Source: Argyresthia goedartella (taxonomy: Eukaryota > Arthropoda > Insecta > Lepidoptera > Argyresthiidae). From it: 64,000 bases of DNA. The notes below the pieces were generated by a model. The model did not search any database and was not told the origin of the DNA. It worked only from the letters and a program-made list of their open reading frames with translations. The stretch is taken from the NCBI GenBank assembly GCA_949825045.1, contig OX463829.1, positions 4,278,001 to 4,342,000 of the forward strand, in the 5' to 3' direction. This document shows positions 1 to 12,089 of the stretch, piece by piece; within the stretch, counting starts at the first letter, position 1, and every line of letters starts with the position of its first letter. A program made the translations under genes and the position numbers.

Positions 1-401
1 CCGCGGCGGGCTGAGTTGACCTAGTCGCCCGAGTCGCCCCCAATATAAACAGTATTGGTCAACTGAGCCCGCGGGCTGAGTGGCGTGTGGGCCGAGTTGC
101 CCCCGAAGGCAATATTTTATAGGAAACAGCCCTGGTATTAATGTGGTTACCCTACTTATAAATGGTATTGTGATCTGTGTGAGTAAAAAACGTTTTATCT
201 ACCTCGTCGATATTTCATGATTACTTGTAGGCCTGTATATATAATTCGTAAAACAGTCTTTCATTTAACAGATTTATTACTTTGCCGCTTTTCTAGAAAA
301 TAAAGGATATTATACTCATCTTCTTCCTTAGGATTAGCTTAAAACACTTGTAGTACCGCCCAGGGAACGCCGATTCACACTATATTGAGATTTTATAAAT
401 A
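1..401. other. no gene seen; left flank of mariner
   Basis: I recognise no gene here. The first 110 bases are G+C-rich with repeated 'gagt/cgcgggctgag' type words; the rest is AT-rich. The TA dinucleotide at 400-401 is the probable target site of the mariner element that follows. Confidence 0.5.
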
Positions 402-522
402 TTAGGTCCTTACATATGAAATTGGTGTTTTGCAAGGGAGGAACATAAAGTCGTTTTTTTTTTAAATATAATGTATATTTAATCAAAGTATGTACCATTG
501 CTATCTATACACTTTTGCCATC

Positions 523-1460
523 TCATAGGTAGTTCTTCGATCCCTTTACTAAAAAAACATTCGGACGGGAATCAATAAAATCTTTGAAGGTGGTTTGGAC
601 TGCCCCATCGGAGTTGAATTTTTTCCCTTTCAAGAAGTTATCCAAATTTCGAAAAAAATGGTAATCTGTTGGAGCAAGGTCCGGAGAGTACGGTGGATGT
701 CTTAGACATTCCAATTGAAGTTCCTCTAATATGGTAGCCGTCTGTTGTGCAGTGTGTGGTCTAGCGTTATCATGAATCAGCAGGGCCCTAGAGCGATTGA
801 CCAGCCTCGGTTGTTTAGCAGCTAGATTTTCCATCATGATTTGCAGTTGCTGACAATAGACATCTGCCGTAATCGTCTGGCCAGATTTAAGGAAGCTGTA
901 GTGAACGACACCAGCACTAGTCCACCGAACGCTCACAAGTAACTTTTTTGGAGTCAATTTTCGCTTGGGGTATGGTTTGGCTGGTTCGGCAGGGTTCAGC
1001 CATTGCGATGAGGGCTTCCGATTATCGTACAGGATCCATTTTTCATCACAGGTAATGATTCGATTTAAAATCCTTTCATTATTGTGCCGGGTGATTAATG
1101 CAACGCAGCAGTCAACGCGCGTTTGTTGATTTGCTTCACTCAGTTTGTGAGGTACCCACCTTTCAAGCTTTTTCACCTTCCTAATTTGCTTCAAGTAGAT
1201 TAAAACAGTTTTATCACTAACACCGCAGCCTGCAGCTAACTCGGACGTGGTTTGCGATGGATCCGCTTCCACAATAGCCTTCAATTCTTCATTATCAACT
1301 TTGGTCTCCGGCCGTCCACGGGGCTTGTTCTGCAGGTCGAAATTTCCAGAACGAAAACGTTGGAACCAAAAACGCACTGTGTTTTCTATTGCGGCACCGT
1401 CGCCATACACATCATTAATCCTTCGAGCCGTTTCTGCAGCACTGGTGCCAATATATCTTT
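523..1460 (-). pseudogene. mariner transposase (DD34D), N-terminus decayed
   Basis: The transposase cuts and rejoins the element's own ends in the nucleus. The open frame covers 295 residues against about 345 for intact mariners. Family motifs are visible in order: a helix-turn-helix N-terminal region, WVPHKLSE, the first catalytic Asp in TCDEKW, the second in IHDNARPH, and the third in YSPDLAPTDYHFF. Exactly 34 residues separate the second and third Asp, which defines DD34D. Reading upstream of the first Met in the same frame gives a mariner-like RYIGTSAAETARRINDVYGD to about 1460. Beyond that, stops occur and the normal first ~40 residues cannot be read. All three catalytic Asp survive, but the protein is probably inactive because its DNA-binding N-terminus is broken. 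Confidence 0.88.
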
Positions 1461-1660
1461 AATGCATTTATTCATAATTAATTTATCTACTTCAGATAAG
1501 TAAGTAAAAAATTATGTTGTATAATTTAAGCCAATTAATTTTCGGAAATTTGTTGATTATTGCTTGTGAAAACTCATCATTGGTTGTATAATCACAAAGA
1601 GGTATTCTATTTATATACATTGCCTAGGTATTATTACCTAGGCAATGTATATGTATATGG

Positions 1661-2048
1661 CACCGTAAGATTGTCAAAACCGTTAGTAGATAAACTAACG
1701 TTTTTTTTCTCGTTAGCTGGTCAACTATCGACAGATAGTAAACTGTAGCGTACTGCTTACTATATGAAGCGTTATTTGATAAACTAACGGTTAATTAAAA
1801 CCGTTAAATAGTAAACTGGTTTAAACTTGCATTCCAAACGAAATACCAGGGCAAACACTGCGGTAGCTTAGGTGAAGATTATAGGGGGCGAACGCAGAGA
1901 AGCCCCCGAATAGTCTTCGTGTTAGGTAGACATGTAAGAACAAAAGAAACGTAAATTTTAAACCCTTTCGGCCTGGTTTACTATCTGCCGATAGTTGATC
2001 AACTAACACGTTGGTTTATCAACTAACGGTTTTGACTATCTTACGGTG
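1661..2048. mobile_element. MITE with ~34-bp TIRs, inserted in the mariner
   Basis: The ends are inverted repeats starting caccgtaagatNgtcaaaac (1661 onward, and the complement of sequence ending at 2048). No coding potential. Inside is a block shared with other copies here (a reverse 'ttaggtNNacatgtaagaaca' word near a G+C-rich 'gcgaa' core). A sister copy lies at 3608-3912. Confidence 0.72.
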
Positions 2049-2629
2049 ACATATATAATACCTGGGGCGTTCAGGCAATGTATACAATATTATTAATATT
2101 AATGTCCATTATATACTTTACCTAGGTAATATATTGGGGCTTACCTATGAAATTGGCAATTTTTTCTTACATATTCAGGAGTTCATAATTCGTGTGATTC
2201 AATAGTTTATCCATTATTTTTTCATTGTTTGAAAGTTAATTTTAATGTTTTCCATTTACATATTAGTTTTTCTTTTAATTTCCAGTTTTATAACTTTTTT
2301 TTAATCTGCAGAATCAGTTCGTCATAAATGTCATCCATTTTCATGATAAGATTCGTAATATTTTTTTACAGCTGACACTTTTCAAAACTTAAATCAAATT
2401 TGCTATGAGCTAAATGTGGTCTAATTCATGCACACAAAGTTTTTATAAATTAGGATTTGGCATTCCTAAAAAAAATGCAAAAATGTTTGTACTGAAAATT
2501 GAGTTTCCTTCACTTTCTCCTTACAAAACGCCAATTTCATATGTAAGGACCTAATATACAATGTCTAGGGATTATATATAATACCTACTTGGACACCGGC
2601 AATATGTAAATTACTGATTTACTGAATAC

Positions 2630-2810
2630 TGATCAGGGAAAAACACTGCAGCACCTTAGGTGAAGGATAAAGGGGGTGAGTAAAGCGAAGCCCCCTTTAT
2701 CCTTCTTGTTAGGTTGAACATGTAAGAACAACAAAAAATACTTAGTTCTAAGTATATTTTGTGTTAGGTTGAACATGTAAGAAAAACAAAAATATTCAGT
2801 ATTAAGTACG
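2630..2810. repeat. MITE core fragment (gcgaagc / acatgtaagaac family)
   Basis: Shares the core of the other MITEs: an 'actgcagcaccttaggtgaa' side, a block ending agcgaagccccctttatcct, then 'gttaggttgaacatgtaaga', the last word occurring twice (near 2706 and 2765). Terminal repeats are not clear. Confidence 0.6.
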
Positions 2811-3607
2811 AGAGGTCCCGGGCGGATTGTTACCAAAACAATCTGAAAGAATCGAAGTTGAAAAAAGAATGTCAAAATCACACAATTCACAAATAATTGA
2901 AGAGAGCATCGATTTATTCGATTAATCGATGTTTCTAACCTCACCCTCACTAACTGACACCCGTCAAACTCCTTGTTATCTTTTTCATACTGTTGACCTC
3001 AGAGTAAGTAAGAACGAGTTTCGTTAATCTATCTGAGGTAGAACCTAACCTACTTGACGAGCGGGTGCTCTCCCCGCCCGCTCCCGCGCCCCGCCGCCGC
3101 CACCGAGCCCCCCCCCCCCCCCCCCCTTCCCCCCACCCCCCGTCCCGCGCCTGCGGGCAGAGACAGATAGATGTATAAAAATAAAGTGAAATTTGGTTGT
3201 GTTTCGTGAATATGAATGAATGAAACTTGATTATATTTTAAATCGCTTTGTGACATTTTGCAACTTGAAAATATAGGCTGTGTTTCTGTTATAATAACAT
3301 CACAATTGGTTTCGTTTTTAATACAAAAGAAACAGGTGAAAAATTCATCATTTACGTCCTAAAAATGTATGAAACTAAATCGCATATATTTTTAAGTAGA
3401 TAAATATTTTTAGAAAAATGTTGGAACAGGAACCTATGTAAATACTGTATCAATACGAATAACAGCATATATGCGTTGAAATATTCTCGAATTTAAAATT
3501 ACTATGGTATCAATTTTGTATGGAAATTTCATTCTTCTCCGGCTTCTTAATATAATTTTTTAGCAAAGACCACCACCAACCACCGCTATCAAAAGTCCTT
3601 TTATATG
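2811..3607. other. non-coding; G+C-rich island with a C19 run
   Basis: AT-rich on both sides of a sharply G+C-rich stretch at about 3055-3165, which contains 19 consecutive C at 3108-3126. No ORF here has recognisable content. Confidence 0.5.
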
Positions 3608-3912
3608 TGACCGTAAGATTGTCAAAACCGTTTAGAATTTACGTTTCTTTTGTTCTTACATGTCAAGCTAACACGAAGACTATTAGGGCTTCGCTGCGCT
3701 TACCCTCTAGTCTCCACCTAACTTACGCAGTGTTTGCTCGTATTTTCTTTCCAGTACCAGTCTAAACCAGTTCACAATTTAACGGTTTTATTTTAAACCA
3801 ACGCGTCATATCGTGAGCAACACGGTACAGGTTAAAATTTATCAATAGTTTGTAAACTAATGGGAGAAAAAAAGTGAAATTATGAACTAACGGTTTTGAC
3901 AATTTTACAGTG
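3608..3912. mobile_element. MITE, second copy of the caccgtaagattgtcaaaac family
   Basis: The left end (gaccgtaagattgtcaaaac) and the complement of the right end (cactgtaaaattgtcaaaac) form inverted repeats. The interior carries the same 'cttacatgtNaaNctaacacgaag' block as the copy at 1661-2048. Confidence 0.7.
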
Positions 3913-4639
3913 AACTATATAAGAAAACAATAAAGATGACTAATATTGATACGGTCACTATAAAATGTTGTTAGGTAACTAATTGGATAACAGTTGTTGA
4001 CGTGGTTGAAAATATGCACCCACCGAAGTAATAAGATCTCACAACTTTTTCCGTTATTTTTATATGCATGCATGTTTAAATGGGATAAAGAGATACAATA
4101 ATTACCTTCATAATTCATCCACTCAAGTTTCTACAAAAGAACTAGTTATTATTTTCGCAAAACTCACAAAAAATACCGTGTAGGTAGAGAGTTCTTTAAA
4201 AGTATCAAAAAACCGGCTTCTGTCGGACGGAGTGTTTGAGGAAGGTGTGAGCAACCGAATTTAGAGCCCGAATTTTCTCAATTTATCATCGTAATATTCA
4301 AGGCTGGGTGGAAGCTTCTACTTTATAACAAAGGTATATTTTATGGCTGTCCCTAGTATGGGTCTGACAGTCGTGACTAGCCTGATACCTTTTATCAATC
4401 CGCACTGAGCCAGCGTGGTGGAGTATGGCTAACACGAATTTGATTAGATGAGCTACAATTCCATTAAAAAATAGTAACTGAGCTAAGCCATACAATACAC
4501 AAGACACTCTTGTGCGTAAGGTTTGATTTTTAATTTAGTGCTTGAGCAAGTTTGTCGCTGCCGTTTCAGGAATCTGTATCGATTGACTCGTGCGGCAAGC
4601 GGGAACGGCGCGTGGGGGCATTCAAATCATAATTAAATA
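3913..4639. other. no gene seen; small antisense repeat piece
   Basis: AT-rich non-coding sequence. About 4396-4430 is a short antisense fragment of the 'repeat C' family annotated at 13499 and 59968 (complement of ccacgctggctcagtgcggg). Confidence 0.4.
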
Positions 4640-5830
4640 AAAAATAAAAAAATTACATATACTTAGCAAATGTAATTTTTTACCTCTTCTCTGAATTGGA
4701 CTAATGGGGAGGAAGATGGCGAAGAAACTTCCAGAGATGGATTTTTAGATCTATTTTAAAATTTGGTTGTGTTTGACTTATAAAAATATGGGAAATATCA
4801 AACTGCACATCAAAAATACTGATTTGCACGGCAAATATCAGGGGAAAATGCTGCGGTAGCTTAGGTGAATGGTAAAGGGGGTGAGCGAAGCGAAGCCCCC
4901 TAAATCCTTCTTGTTAGGTTGAACATGTAAGAACAACAAAAAATACTTAAAACAAAAAAAGTGTTTGTGTTGATCCTTTTTTGCTGTGCAAATCAATATT
5001 TTTAATGTTCGATGAAATACTAGCCTATGAATATTACTTGCTAAAAATAATAAGCAGGAAAAATAATAACAAAATTATTAACAACGATTACGTGTTGAGT
5101 TAGATTGACCTCATACAGTCTAGTCATTTAAGTAATATCCCTTTTTAGACAAAGTAGCTTTACATGATTTTTAAATTTACTCAAATGGCAATTTCAAAAT
5201 CTCCAGAGGTATCTTATTATAGTAGAGAATGCACTGACCCTTGAAAGAATTGCTAACTTTCGCGAGTCTTAATCGGGGCGCATCTAGTCTTGGATTATTT
5301 CTTAGGTTAACACTACTGCTATCGCTAAATTTGCAAAATGTTGTAATGTCAGTCAGTACGTCAATTAATTCAAAAAGTCATCTTAAGTATTTTGTGCGTT
5401 TTAAATTATAAATTGCTCAAATAGCTCTTTTCTGTACCATAAAATTTTATTGAATATCCGCTGCTTTCCACCACAACAAGATACCATAGCACACGACACT
5501 ATGGAAATAACTAAAATAGACTAGACTAGATGTAGCCATATCATTGTTTTGTCTGAAGTTCCTAACAGCTTTAGCCGCAGAACTTAATCTACCAGCTAAT
5601 TTATGTATGTGGGATCCCCACTACAATTTGCTATCAATGGTTATCCCAAGAAACATCGTATCATTTACAAGTGCTGTCTAACACTAAACTGGTGTCAACT
5701 TGCCTGACATTTGGAAGTGAGAACTTGATTCACTTGGTTTTACCAGCTTTTAGCAATAAATTGTTAACTGTGAACCAATTCGAGGTTATGGACAATACAA
5801 TCCCATCAAAAACATTCTGTAAAAAACTAG
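4640..5830 (-). mobile_element. LINE A copy 1, 5'-truncated and degraded
   Basis: A non-LTR retrotransposon remnant in minus orientation, homologous to 34915-39562. The 3' UTR begins with the shared acatatacttagcaaa word near 4650. The C-terminal part of the reverse transcriptase follows, with many frameshifts and stops, up to about 5830. A MITE (about 4812-5003) interrupts the 3' UTR. The 78-residue + strand frame at 5671-5907 is an antisense shadow of this RT region. Confidence 0.75.
4812..5003. mobile_element. ~190-bp MITE nested in LINE A copy 1
   Basis: The ends are inverted (aaaaatactgatttgcac on the left, complement aaaaatattgatttgcac on the right). The core is the 'ggtagcttaggtgaa ... 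gcgaagcgaagcccccta ... acatgtaagaac' block seen in the other MITEs. LINE A sequence continues on both sides. Confidence 0.68.
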
Positions 5831-8800
5831 CCAAGTCTCGATGCAGCTGCTTGTTTATCTCTAAAAATAAAGAAAAAAAAACTTTTTTAAAAACAAGCTT
5901 TTATTAAAAATGAACTAAAAAGTTTAAAATAAATTAACTCCAATAACAAATATATCACTTTATTAGTTCATTGTAACCTTTAACGATAATTAGGCTTCTT
6001 CGTCTACGACAAAATAATAACATACCGTACATAATTATATTTTTTTAACATGAAAACCTTTGTTAAATCTACCCGTTTTTAACAAAGTCCCAATTTTATA
6101 AATAAAAGCGTGTTACATTATGATAGCGAGAGGAAAAGAAGGCGCTAAATGTTTGCCTTCGGCATATTACATAGCAGCGCGCGTTTGTAAACGGACGACG
6201 CCGTTTGTAAAATGCGGAATCAAACAAATTGCCTGCGACATACATATTGTCTACAGTCATGGAACTGTATTGTAGATAATCTGGGGGATTTATCGCGATT
6301 GTAAGTAGTCACGTGATTACCTGCAAATGATCGGATGATGATTCATGATATGATGCCATTTTTATTGACCGAAAGAGCGAAGCGAGCGAAGGGCTCCATT
6401 TCGACAAGATAGGAGGCCGATTTTGCTTTCGTCTGTCTCTATGTCTCGTGTTTGTCAGTTCCGGTCCAGGGGGCACAGTTTCCAAGCGATCCTTTCAAAA
6501 CTTGGCACACGTGTTCCTTGAATTAAAATATATTTTTTGTCGAGAGTTTTTCTCGATTTTCCCCTTGGGGGGGAGTTACGACGTCGTGATTTTGTTGTAT
6601 GAGATTTGTTTTTTTTTCTTTCTGAAACCTATCGTGTGGGGTATCAAATTAAAGGACTTCATGTGCCGGTTCTAAAAATATACTACACCATTACCTTTCG
6701 GACGCCTGTTTACTAAAAATCCAAGAAATATTTTCAAAACATACCAAGTTTGGACTCCTCGAAGTAGGAGACGGATTAGTAAAGGGGATCTATACAGACC
6801 ATGAGAGTGAGTGAAATAGACTATAACTATTTTCGTTTAAAGTCAATAGATTGTATTTTAAATCGCATAATATAGTTTACAAAATTATTGGTGCGGTTAC
6901 TTTACTATTTGATTTTGATTGAATCTAAAATACTTGCCTATAAATTGGTTTACAGTCCCCCCTGTTAGCGAGATCTACTGCCCACAGGGCCACTAGTGTA
7001 TATATACTAGATAGGTGCGATTTTACTTGGTTGGTTGCGATGTGAAAGTGAGTTCACATAATATAAGATTTGAGTTTACGTGCGGGTTGGTCGATGCCGG
7101 TTCATAATTATCGCTGACTGACTGACTGACTCGAACGGCTAGTGGGGGGCGGGCGGGGCATTCATTATCTTGGCGCCCTCAGTGAGCGGACGTGACAGCT
7201 GTTGGTAATAATGATTATATTCTGAAGGAAAAAATAAATAGCTAGAACTTTACGCAGAATTCTAAAAAGTATAGCTACCGACAATTAAATTGCAATCAAC
7301 TCGAGAAATAAAGTTATTAAATTACTTGAAGTACAAACTTTTACGTAACCTTAAAACACATTTCTAAGATTTCGCAGATAACTTCCTTTATTACTCTGCT
7401 GAAGAAACGTATTAATTAATTACGAAAGTTTCTTAACGACCTAATAAAATTAGCAAAATAATAGAAATTAATGTCTGTAAGCGAGAGCAACAGGTTATTT
7501 TACTTATTATAATTACGGGCAGGGGACTAATTTCCACTGAATAAAGGTTGACGCACATATAACAAGACCTGTAGACTGTCGAAACCATAGTGAATGCGCA
7601 TGAGGGTCTGCATACAACTTCACACAACTAATTCAAATACTCATATAATCCTAATACGCGCCCACAGAACACTGAGATTCCCATAGAAAAGGTTCCTTTG
7701 GGAATCTCAGTCAATCACTATTCGCATCAAAAAACATCTCTACAAAAAATTACGATTTGTGTTCTGAAAAGTTCACACAAAATCTCTAAAAATACCAAGA
7801 TATTTGTTTTAGATATTATAAATCCAAAACAAGTCCAACAATAAAGATCTTCGAGACAAAGGTTTCGATCACGGACACCTGAATTTGAAGGGGGGAGGGG
7901 GACGGGGGGAGAACCCCCCCCCTAAGTCTCAATTGTCGGAAACCAGGGGTCTTTTTGGTATGATTTTTCAAAATCGCATTTTTAGGTTATTTTTTACTAT
8001 AGGATTTTTACAAAAAGTCATTGTTTGTAGTATTAATGTTCTAAATCAGCTGCCTAAAGAATCACTGCAGCACACCCACGCTCAGTCTCGCTCCGTGCGC
8101 GGTCGCCTTCACGCCTCCTTGCCTCCATGCAATGTTTCTATGAATTTTGTACATTTTATCATGATAATCACTTTACAATTGGTTTATTCCGCCGTGATGG
8201 GCTCTGCTGAAAGTAAGGGGGGCGGGAATTCGTCAGGCGATGACTGTAGGTAGTGCGCCTCTTATATGCCCTTGTTTTGGACTTGTGATCATGTGCCACT
8301 ATTAAGGCCTGCTGCTCAAATTAAGTGCCGCTTAAGGGCTGAACAAAGGCCAATGGCATTGAGAATTAGACAAAGAAAACAAATTCCCGTCGCATCGCGT
8401 CGAAGCAGACTGACGGATGCTCCCGCGCAGAGCCCCGCGGGGCAGCCCGAGCTCCGAGACCAAGAAAATTATAGAAAATATTACTAAACTCCTGCAATAA
8501 TAATAACATTAAAAATAAAATAAAACAACCAAAAAAATTATTTCTTTCTTTCTTTATACTTTATTGCACAAAAACAGAAGATACAGATACATTAAAATGG
8601 AAACTAGGTGTACAAAGGCGAGCTTTCCCTTTCCCTAAATTTCCCTTTTTTTTACCTATTTTTGCGTGTAAGGAAAATTTCATTTAGGAAACTGATTTCG
8701 TCTCCGAGCGCTTGTTCATTTAGTTGAATAATAATGCATTGCGAAAAATATTTTTAAGTAATAAATATAACAGTTATCCGGTAATTTTAAAAGTCCATTC

Positions 8801-9136
8801 TTATCTCTAATAGACCTTTTATAACATATATTTATCCTACATTTTTATGTTATCTAGTTTAGCCTAGAATTGAAGCTAAAGATGCATTTATGGCCATATT
8901 TAATCCCTTAAATGTCTTACTGGTACTGTCGTTTCCCGAGCAGGAGACTGACCTCAAAACCATGCAGACTTTGAATGTCCGTCAAACTTTCAGTTATCAG
9001 TTGTGTCCGCCTTATTGCTAAATTTACACAAATATCTTTGTCATTGGGGGCATATCTGGGCGTTACCACAATCTTTTTCCGATTCAAAATAGGTTCTTTT
9101 TTTTTACTGTAGTAATTTACATAGTTACATGTAGTT
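5831..9136. other. 3.3 kb without a recognisable gene
   Basis: Nothing I can identify as coding. Visible structures: a 'gaccgaaagagcgaagcgag' repeat-like start near 6370, a 13-bp-arm hairpin at 7671-7711, a G-rich/C-rich patch at 7889-7922, and a more G+C-rich stretch at 8047-8487 with two overlapping open frames of 73 and 122 codons but no motif I recognise. Confidence 0.4.
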
Positions 9137-9390
9137 TGACGACCCGAATGGCCGAGTCGGCAGTGACACTGCCTATGAAGCCAAGGGTCCCGGGTTCGAG
9201 TCCCGGTGGGGGCAAATATTTGTTTGATGAGAACGGATGTTTGTACCCTAGTCATGGTTGTTTATCTATCTAAGTATAATATTTACCTATAAAAGTATGT
9301 GTATCGTTGTCTAGTACCCAAGATACAGGGAATCCTAGTTTGGGGCTAGATCAATGTGTGTAAATGGTGTCGAAGGTATTATTATTATCG
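9137..9390 (+). mobile_element. tRNA-derived SINE, type 1
   Basis: The head has RNA polymerase III promoter-like boxes of tRNA origin: an A-box-like tggccgagtcggc near 9149 and a B-box ggttcgagtcc at 9193-9203. A unique body follows (caaatatttgtttgatgag, then gggaatcctagtttggggct) and an ATT-rich tail. A near-identical copy is at 22871-23125. It is not a functional tRNA because it does not fold as a full cloverleaf with an acceptor stem. Confidence 0.8.
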
Positions 9391-9394
9391 AAGG

Positions 9395-10815
9395 TATTAC
9401 ATATACTTAGCAAACGTCATTTTTTGCCGCTTCTCTACATTGGACCACTGTGGGAGAAGAAGGGCGTAGAAACTCCCACAGATTGATTTTTAGATTTCTT
9501 TTAAAAATAGGTTGTGCTTAACTAATACAAATATGAAAAATTTAATTGTTATGATTAATAAGCAGGAATAAATAATTACAAAACTATTAACAGCAAGGTC
9601 TGTGTTGAGCCAGATTAACCCCATACAGTCCTGTCATTTAAGTAATCTTGAACATTGTAATATCCCTTTTTCGACAAAGTCGCTTTAACATGCTTTTTAA
9701 ATTGCTCAAATGGCAATTTCAAAATCTCCAGAGGTATCCTATTGTAGTAGAGAATGCACTGACCCTTGAAAGAATTGCTAACCTTCGCGAGTCTAAAACG
9801 GGGCGCACATAGTCTGTGATTATTTCTTAGGTTAACATTACAGCTATCGCTAAGTTTGGAAAATGTTGTAAGGTTCTTGCGTACATACATTATATTTTCG
9901 AAAATAAATTGACTAGCTACTGTTAGTATGTCAATTTCTTTAAAAAGCTCTCTTAAGGAGTCTGTTCGTTTTAAATTATAAATTGCTCGAATAGCTCTTT
10001 TCTGTAAAATAAAAATAGTTTGAATATCCGCTGCTTTCCCCCACAACAAGATACCATAGGACATCACACTATGAAAGTAACTAAAATATACTAGCCTAGA
10101 TGTAGCCACATCCGTGCTTTGTCTGATGTTCCTGACAGCGTAAGCCGCAGAACTTAATTTACCAGCCAATTTATCTATGTGGGGTCCCCACTGCAATTTG
10201 CTATCAATGGTTATTCCAAGAAACTTCGTATCATTTACTAATTCTAACGTGCTGTTGTCTAACACTAAACTGGTCTCAACTTGCCTGACATTTGGAAGTG
10301 AGAATTTGATACACTTGGTTTTACCAGCGTTTAACAATAAATTATTAACTGTGAACCAATTCAAGGTTAAAGACAATACACAATTAACATCACCAAAATC
10401 TCCTTTTTGTCTTTCATTTTGAAGACCAATGAAGTATCATCAGCAAACAACACTATGTCAGTTAATTTCTCCACCATGAAAGGCAGATCATTAATATATA
10501 CCAGGAATAAGAAAGGGCCTAATATGGAACCTTGTGGAACGCCAATTTTAACAACCGATCCATCAGATTTTACGCCGTTAACTTCTGCTTTTTGAATTCT
10601 ATTGCTTAGATATGATCTTAGTAGATCCAACGCTAACTCCGTAATGATTTAATTTAATTAATAGCGTATTATGATCAACACAATCAAACGCCTTCGACAG
10701 GTCGCAAAAAACTCCGATAGCATCCTGTGCGGCCTCCCATGCAGAATAAATATGAGATATAAGGGTAATACCTGCATCCGAAGTCGATTTACCCCTAGTC
10801 AAACCATATTGTTTA
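9395..10815 (-). mobile_element. LINE A copy 2, 5'-truncated
   Basis: Minus-strand non-LTR element, nearly identical to 34920-36350. It has the same 3' UTR start (acatatacttagcaaacgtc). The RT region runs to about 10815, where homology stops abruptly, as in incomplete target-primed reverse transcription. Confidence 0.85.
9615..10802 (-). pseudogene. LINE A reverse transcriptase fragment
   Basis: Encodes the C-terminal two thirds of an RT that copies LINE RNA at the chromosomal nick. Three frames must be read in turn (about 10802-10599, 10630-10367, 10376-9615). RT motifs visible: [37 protein letters not shown] and the catalytic LFADDTS. The thumb/C-terminal region contains TKFLGITID, LQKRAIRAIYN and the terminal NVQDYLNDRTVWG. 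The frameshifts make it non-functional. Closely matched by copy 3 at 35146-36420, so the two insertions are probably similar in age. Confidence 0.85.
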
Positions 10816-11667
10816 GCGTGGAGCGCTCAAAACAAGAACATCACCATGGCAACCATTTCCATTCCGATGAGGGTTTTCGATACTTTTTCTGCCACCAGGC
10901 GGCGAATCGTATGCGTCAGGTCTAGATAGTACAAAGTCAGAAAACCCTAGAGGGTTTTCTGACTAAACTGCTGTCAGATAGTACAAAGTCAGAAAACCCT
11001 CCTTCGCCATAATGGGCTTTATTTACGTGGTACCAAGACTTGTTTTAAGATGTCACGGTAATTTTGCGGATCAAATTAGGTTCTTAATCTGAATCGGCAT
11101 AAGACGTTGTGGTAACCCCCTGGTATAGGTGTCTTCATGATTGTTTATGTGGACGACAACCAAAACGAGACGTAGGTGGCAGCTGAACGTCAAAATCTAT
11201 GTTCTGTTTTGTAGTGACAGCAAACTCAGCAGGAAACTGCAATAAGTTATAAAATAAAAATAAACATCGACGTCGACAAACTTTTTAAGTGAGTAACTTC
11301 TTTAGCCATGGTTTGGAAATCGATAAGTGGATTAGAATGAGGGGTGACAAATTCATCGCTGATGTTTTTTTGCGGCCATCAACCAAACCATGAAATATCG
11401 ATCCTAGACAATGTAACAAACAAAACATAGTATGACTGGCATTCCCCAAAGCTTAGTACGTTTTCTTTTAAACTTGAAGCCCTAAACTTTACTATGGGGT
11501 TATGGGTGACTTACTTTTATGACATTGGTTTCATGCGTGGGTATTTGTTGTTGTATATTATTGTAATTTATTAATTCGTTCATCAATCACCTTTTTTGCA
11601 ATCAATACATTGTGCAAAACCATTCACTTCTTTCCTGAATACACCTATACACACATACTATTCATTT
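10816..11667. other. no gene; short repeated hairpin near 10925
   Basis: A 25-base word, atagtacaaagtcagaaaac plus ccctc/ccta, occurs twice (about 10925 and 10979). Between the copies is a hairpin, agtcagaaaaccct/agggttttctgact. The rest is AT-rich with no recognised content. Confidence 0.45.
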
Positions 11668-11915
11668 GACGACCTCTGTGGCGCAGCGTTTGTGGCTCTG
11701 CCTACCATGCGAGAGGTCCCGGGTTCGATTCCCGGCTAGGGTAAAGAAAAATAAAACCCCAAGTCTTGGATTTTTTAATGTCTGTTTAAATCGCGGGTAC
11801 CAAAAACGTCGCTGTTTCTGGTACCCGCGATACAGGGAATCCTAGTGTGGGGCCAGAAGCAATGTATGTGGATGTATCTAAATGCTTATGTTTATGTTTA
11901 TTCATAACGTGGCTT
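11668..11915 (+). mobile_element. tRNA-derived SINE, type 2
   Basis: The head tgacgacctctgtggcgcag has a B-box ggttcgattcc at 11722-11732. The body ends in the shared words aatcctagtgtggggccag and aagcaatgtatgtg. It has the same architecture as the copies at 14782, 40460, 43790, 56523 and 56721, and in reverse at 16290. Confidence 0.8.
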
Positions 11916-12089
11916 TCATTCTTCTGGTATTCATCATCACTAATTTAAATACGTAGTTGTATAGTATCTTGCAGTACGTACGTGAATTACCACAAACACG
12001 TCATCAAGTCAAGAGGCCAGGGGCCCAATTCCTGTATACAATAACAGCTCCATGACAATTACATGACGATTACGGTCAACTTTAGAGAT

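Larger units (their letters stand above)
402..2554 (-). mobile_element. mariner element with terminal inverted repeats, interrupted by a MITE
   Basis: A class II DNA transposon of the mariner type. Its outer ends are inverted copies of each other: 402-440 begins ttaggtccttacatatgaaa, and the reverse complement of about 2518-2554 reads the same with about two mismatches. A TA dinucleotide flanks each end (400-401 and 2555-2556), as expected for mariner insertion. Mariners are usually about 1.3 kb; this one is about 2.15 kb because other sequence, including a MITE at 1661-2048, has been added 5' of the transposase. A second end-like segment at about 2145-2165 suggests further rearrangement. Confidence 0.8.

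Noticed and set aside
3050..3256. 68-codon Gly-rich minus ORF
   Set aside because: Translation of a C homopolymer; no coding character.
8047..8487. Possible upstream receptor exon in a G+C-rich stretch
   Set aside because: No TM1-TM2-like sequence or matching splice phase could be read.
9149..9210. Possible tRNA gene
   Set aside because: Only A- and B-box-like parts of tRNA remain, with a SINE body and a second near-identical copy; no complete cloverleaf.
10177..10422. + strand ORFs opposite LINE A RT (also 5671, 35708, 10407, 10671)
   Set aside because: Antisense to a recognisable RT reading on the minus strand.
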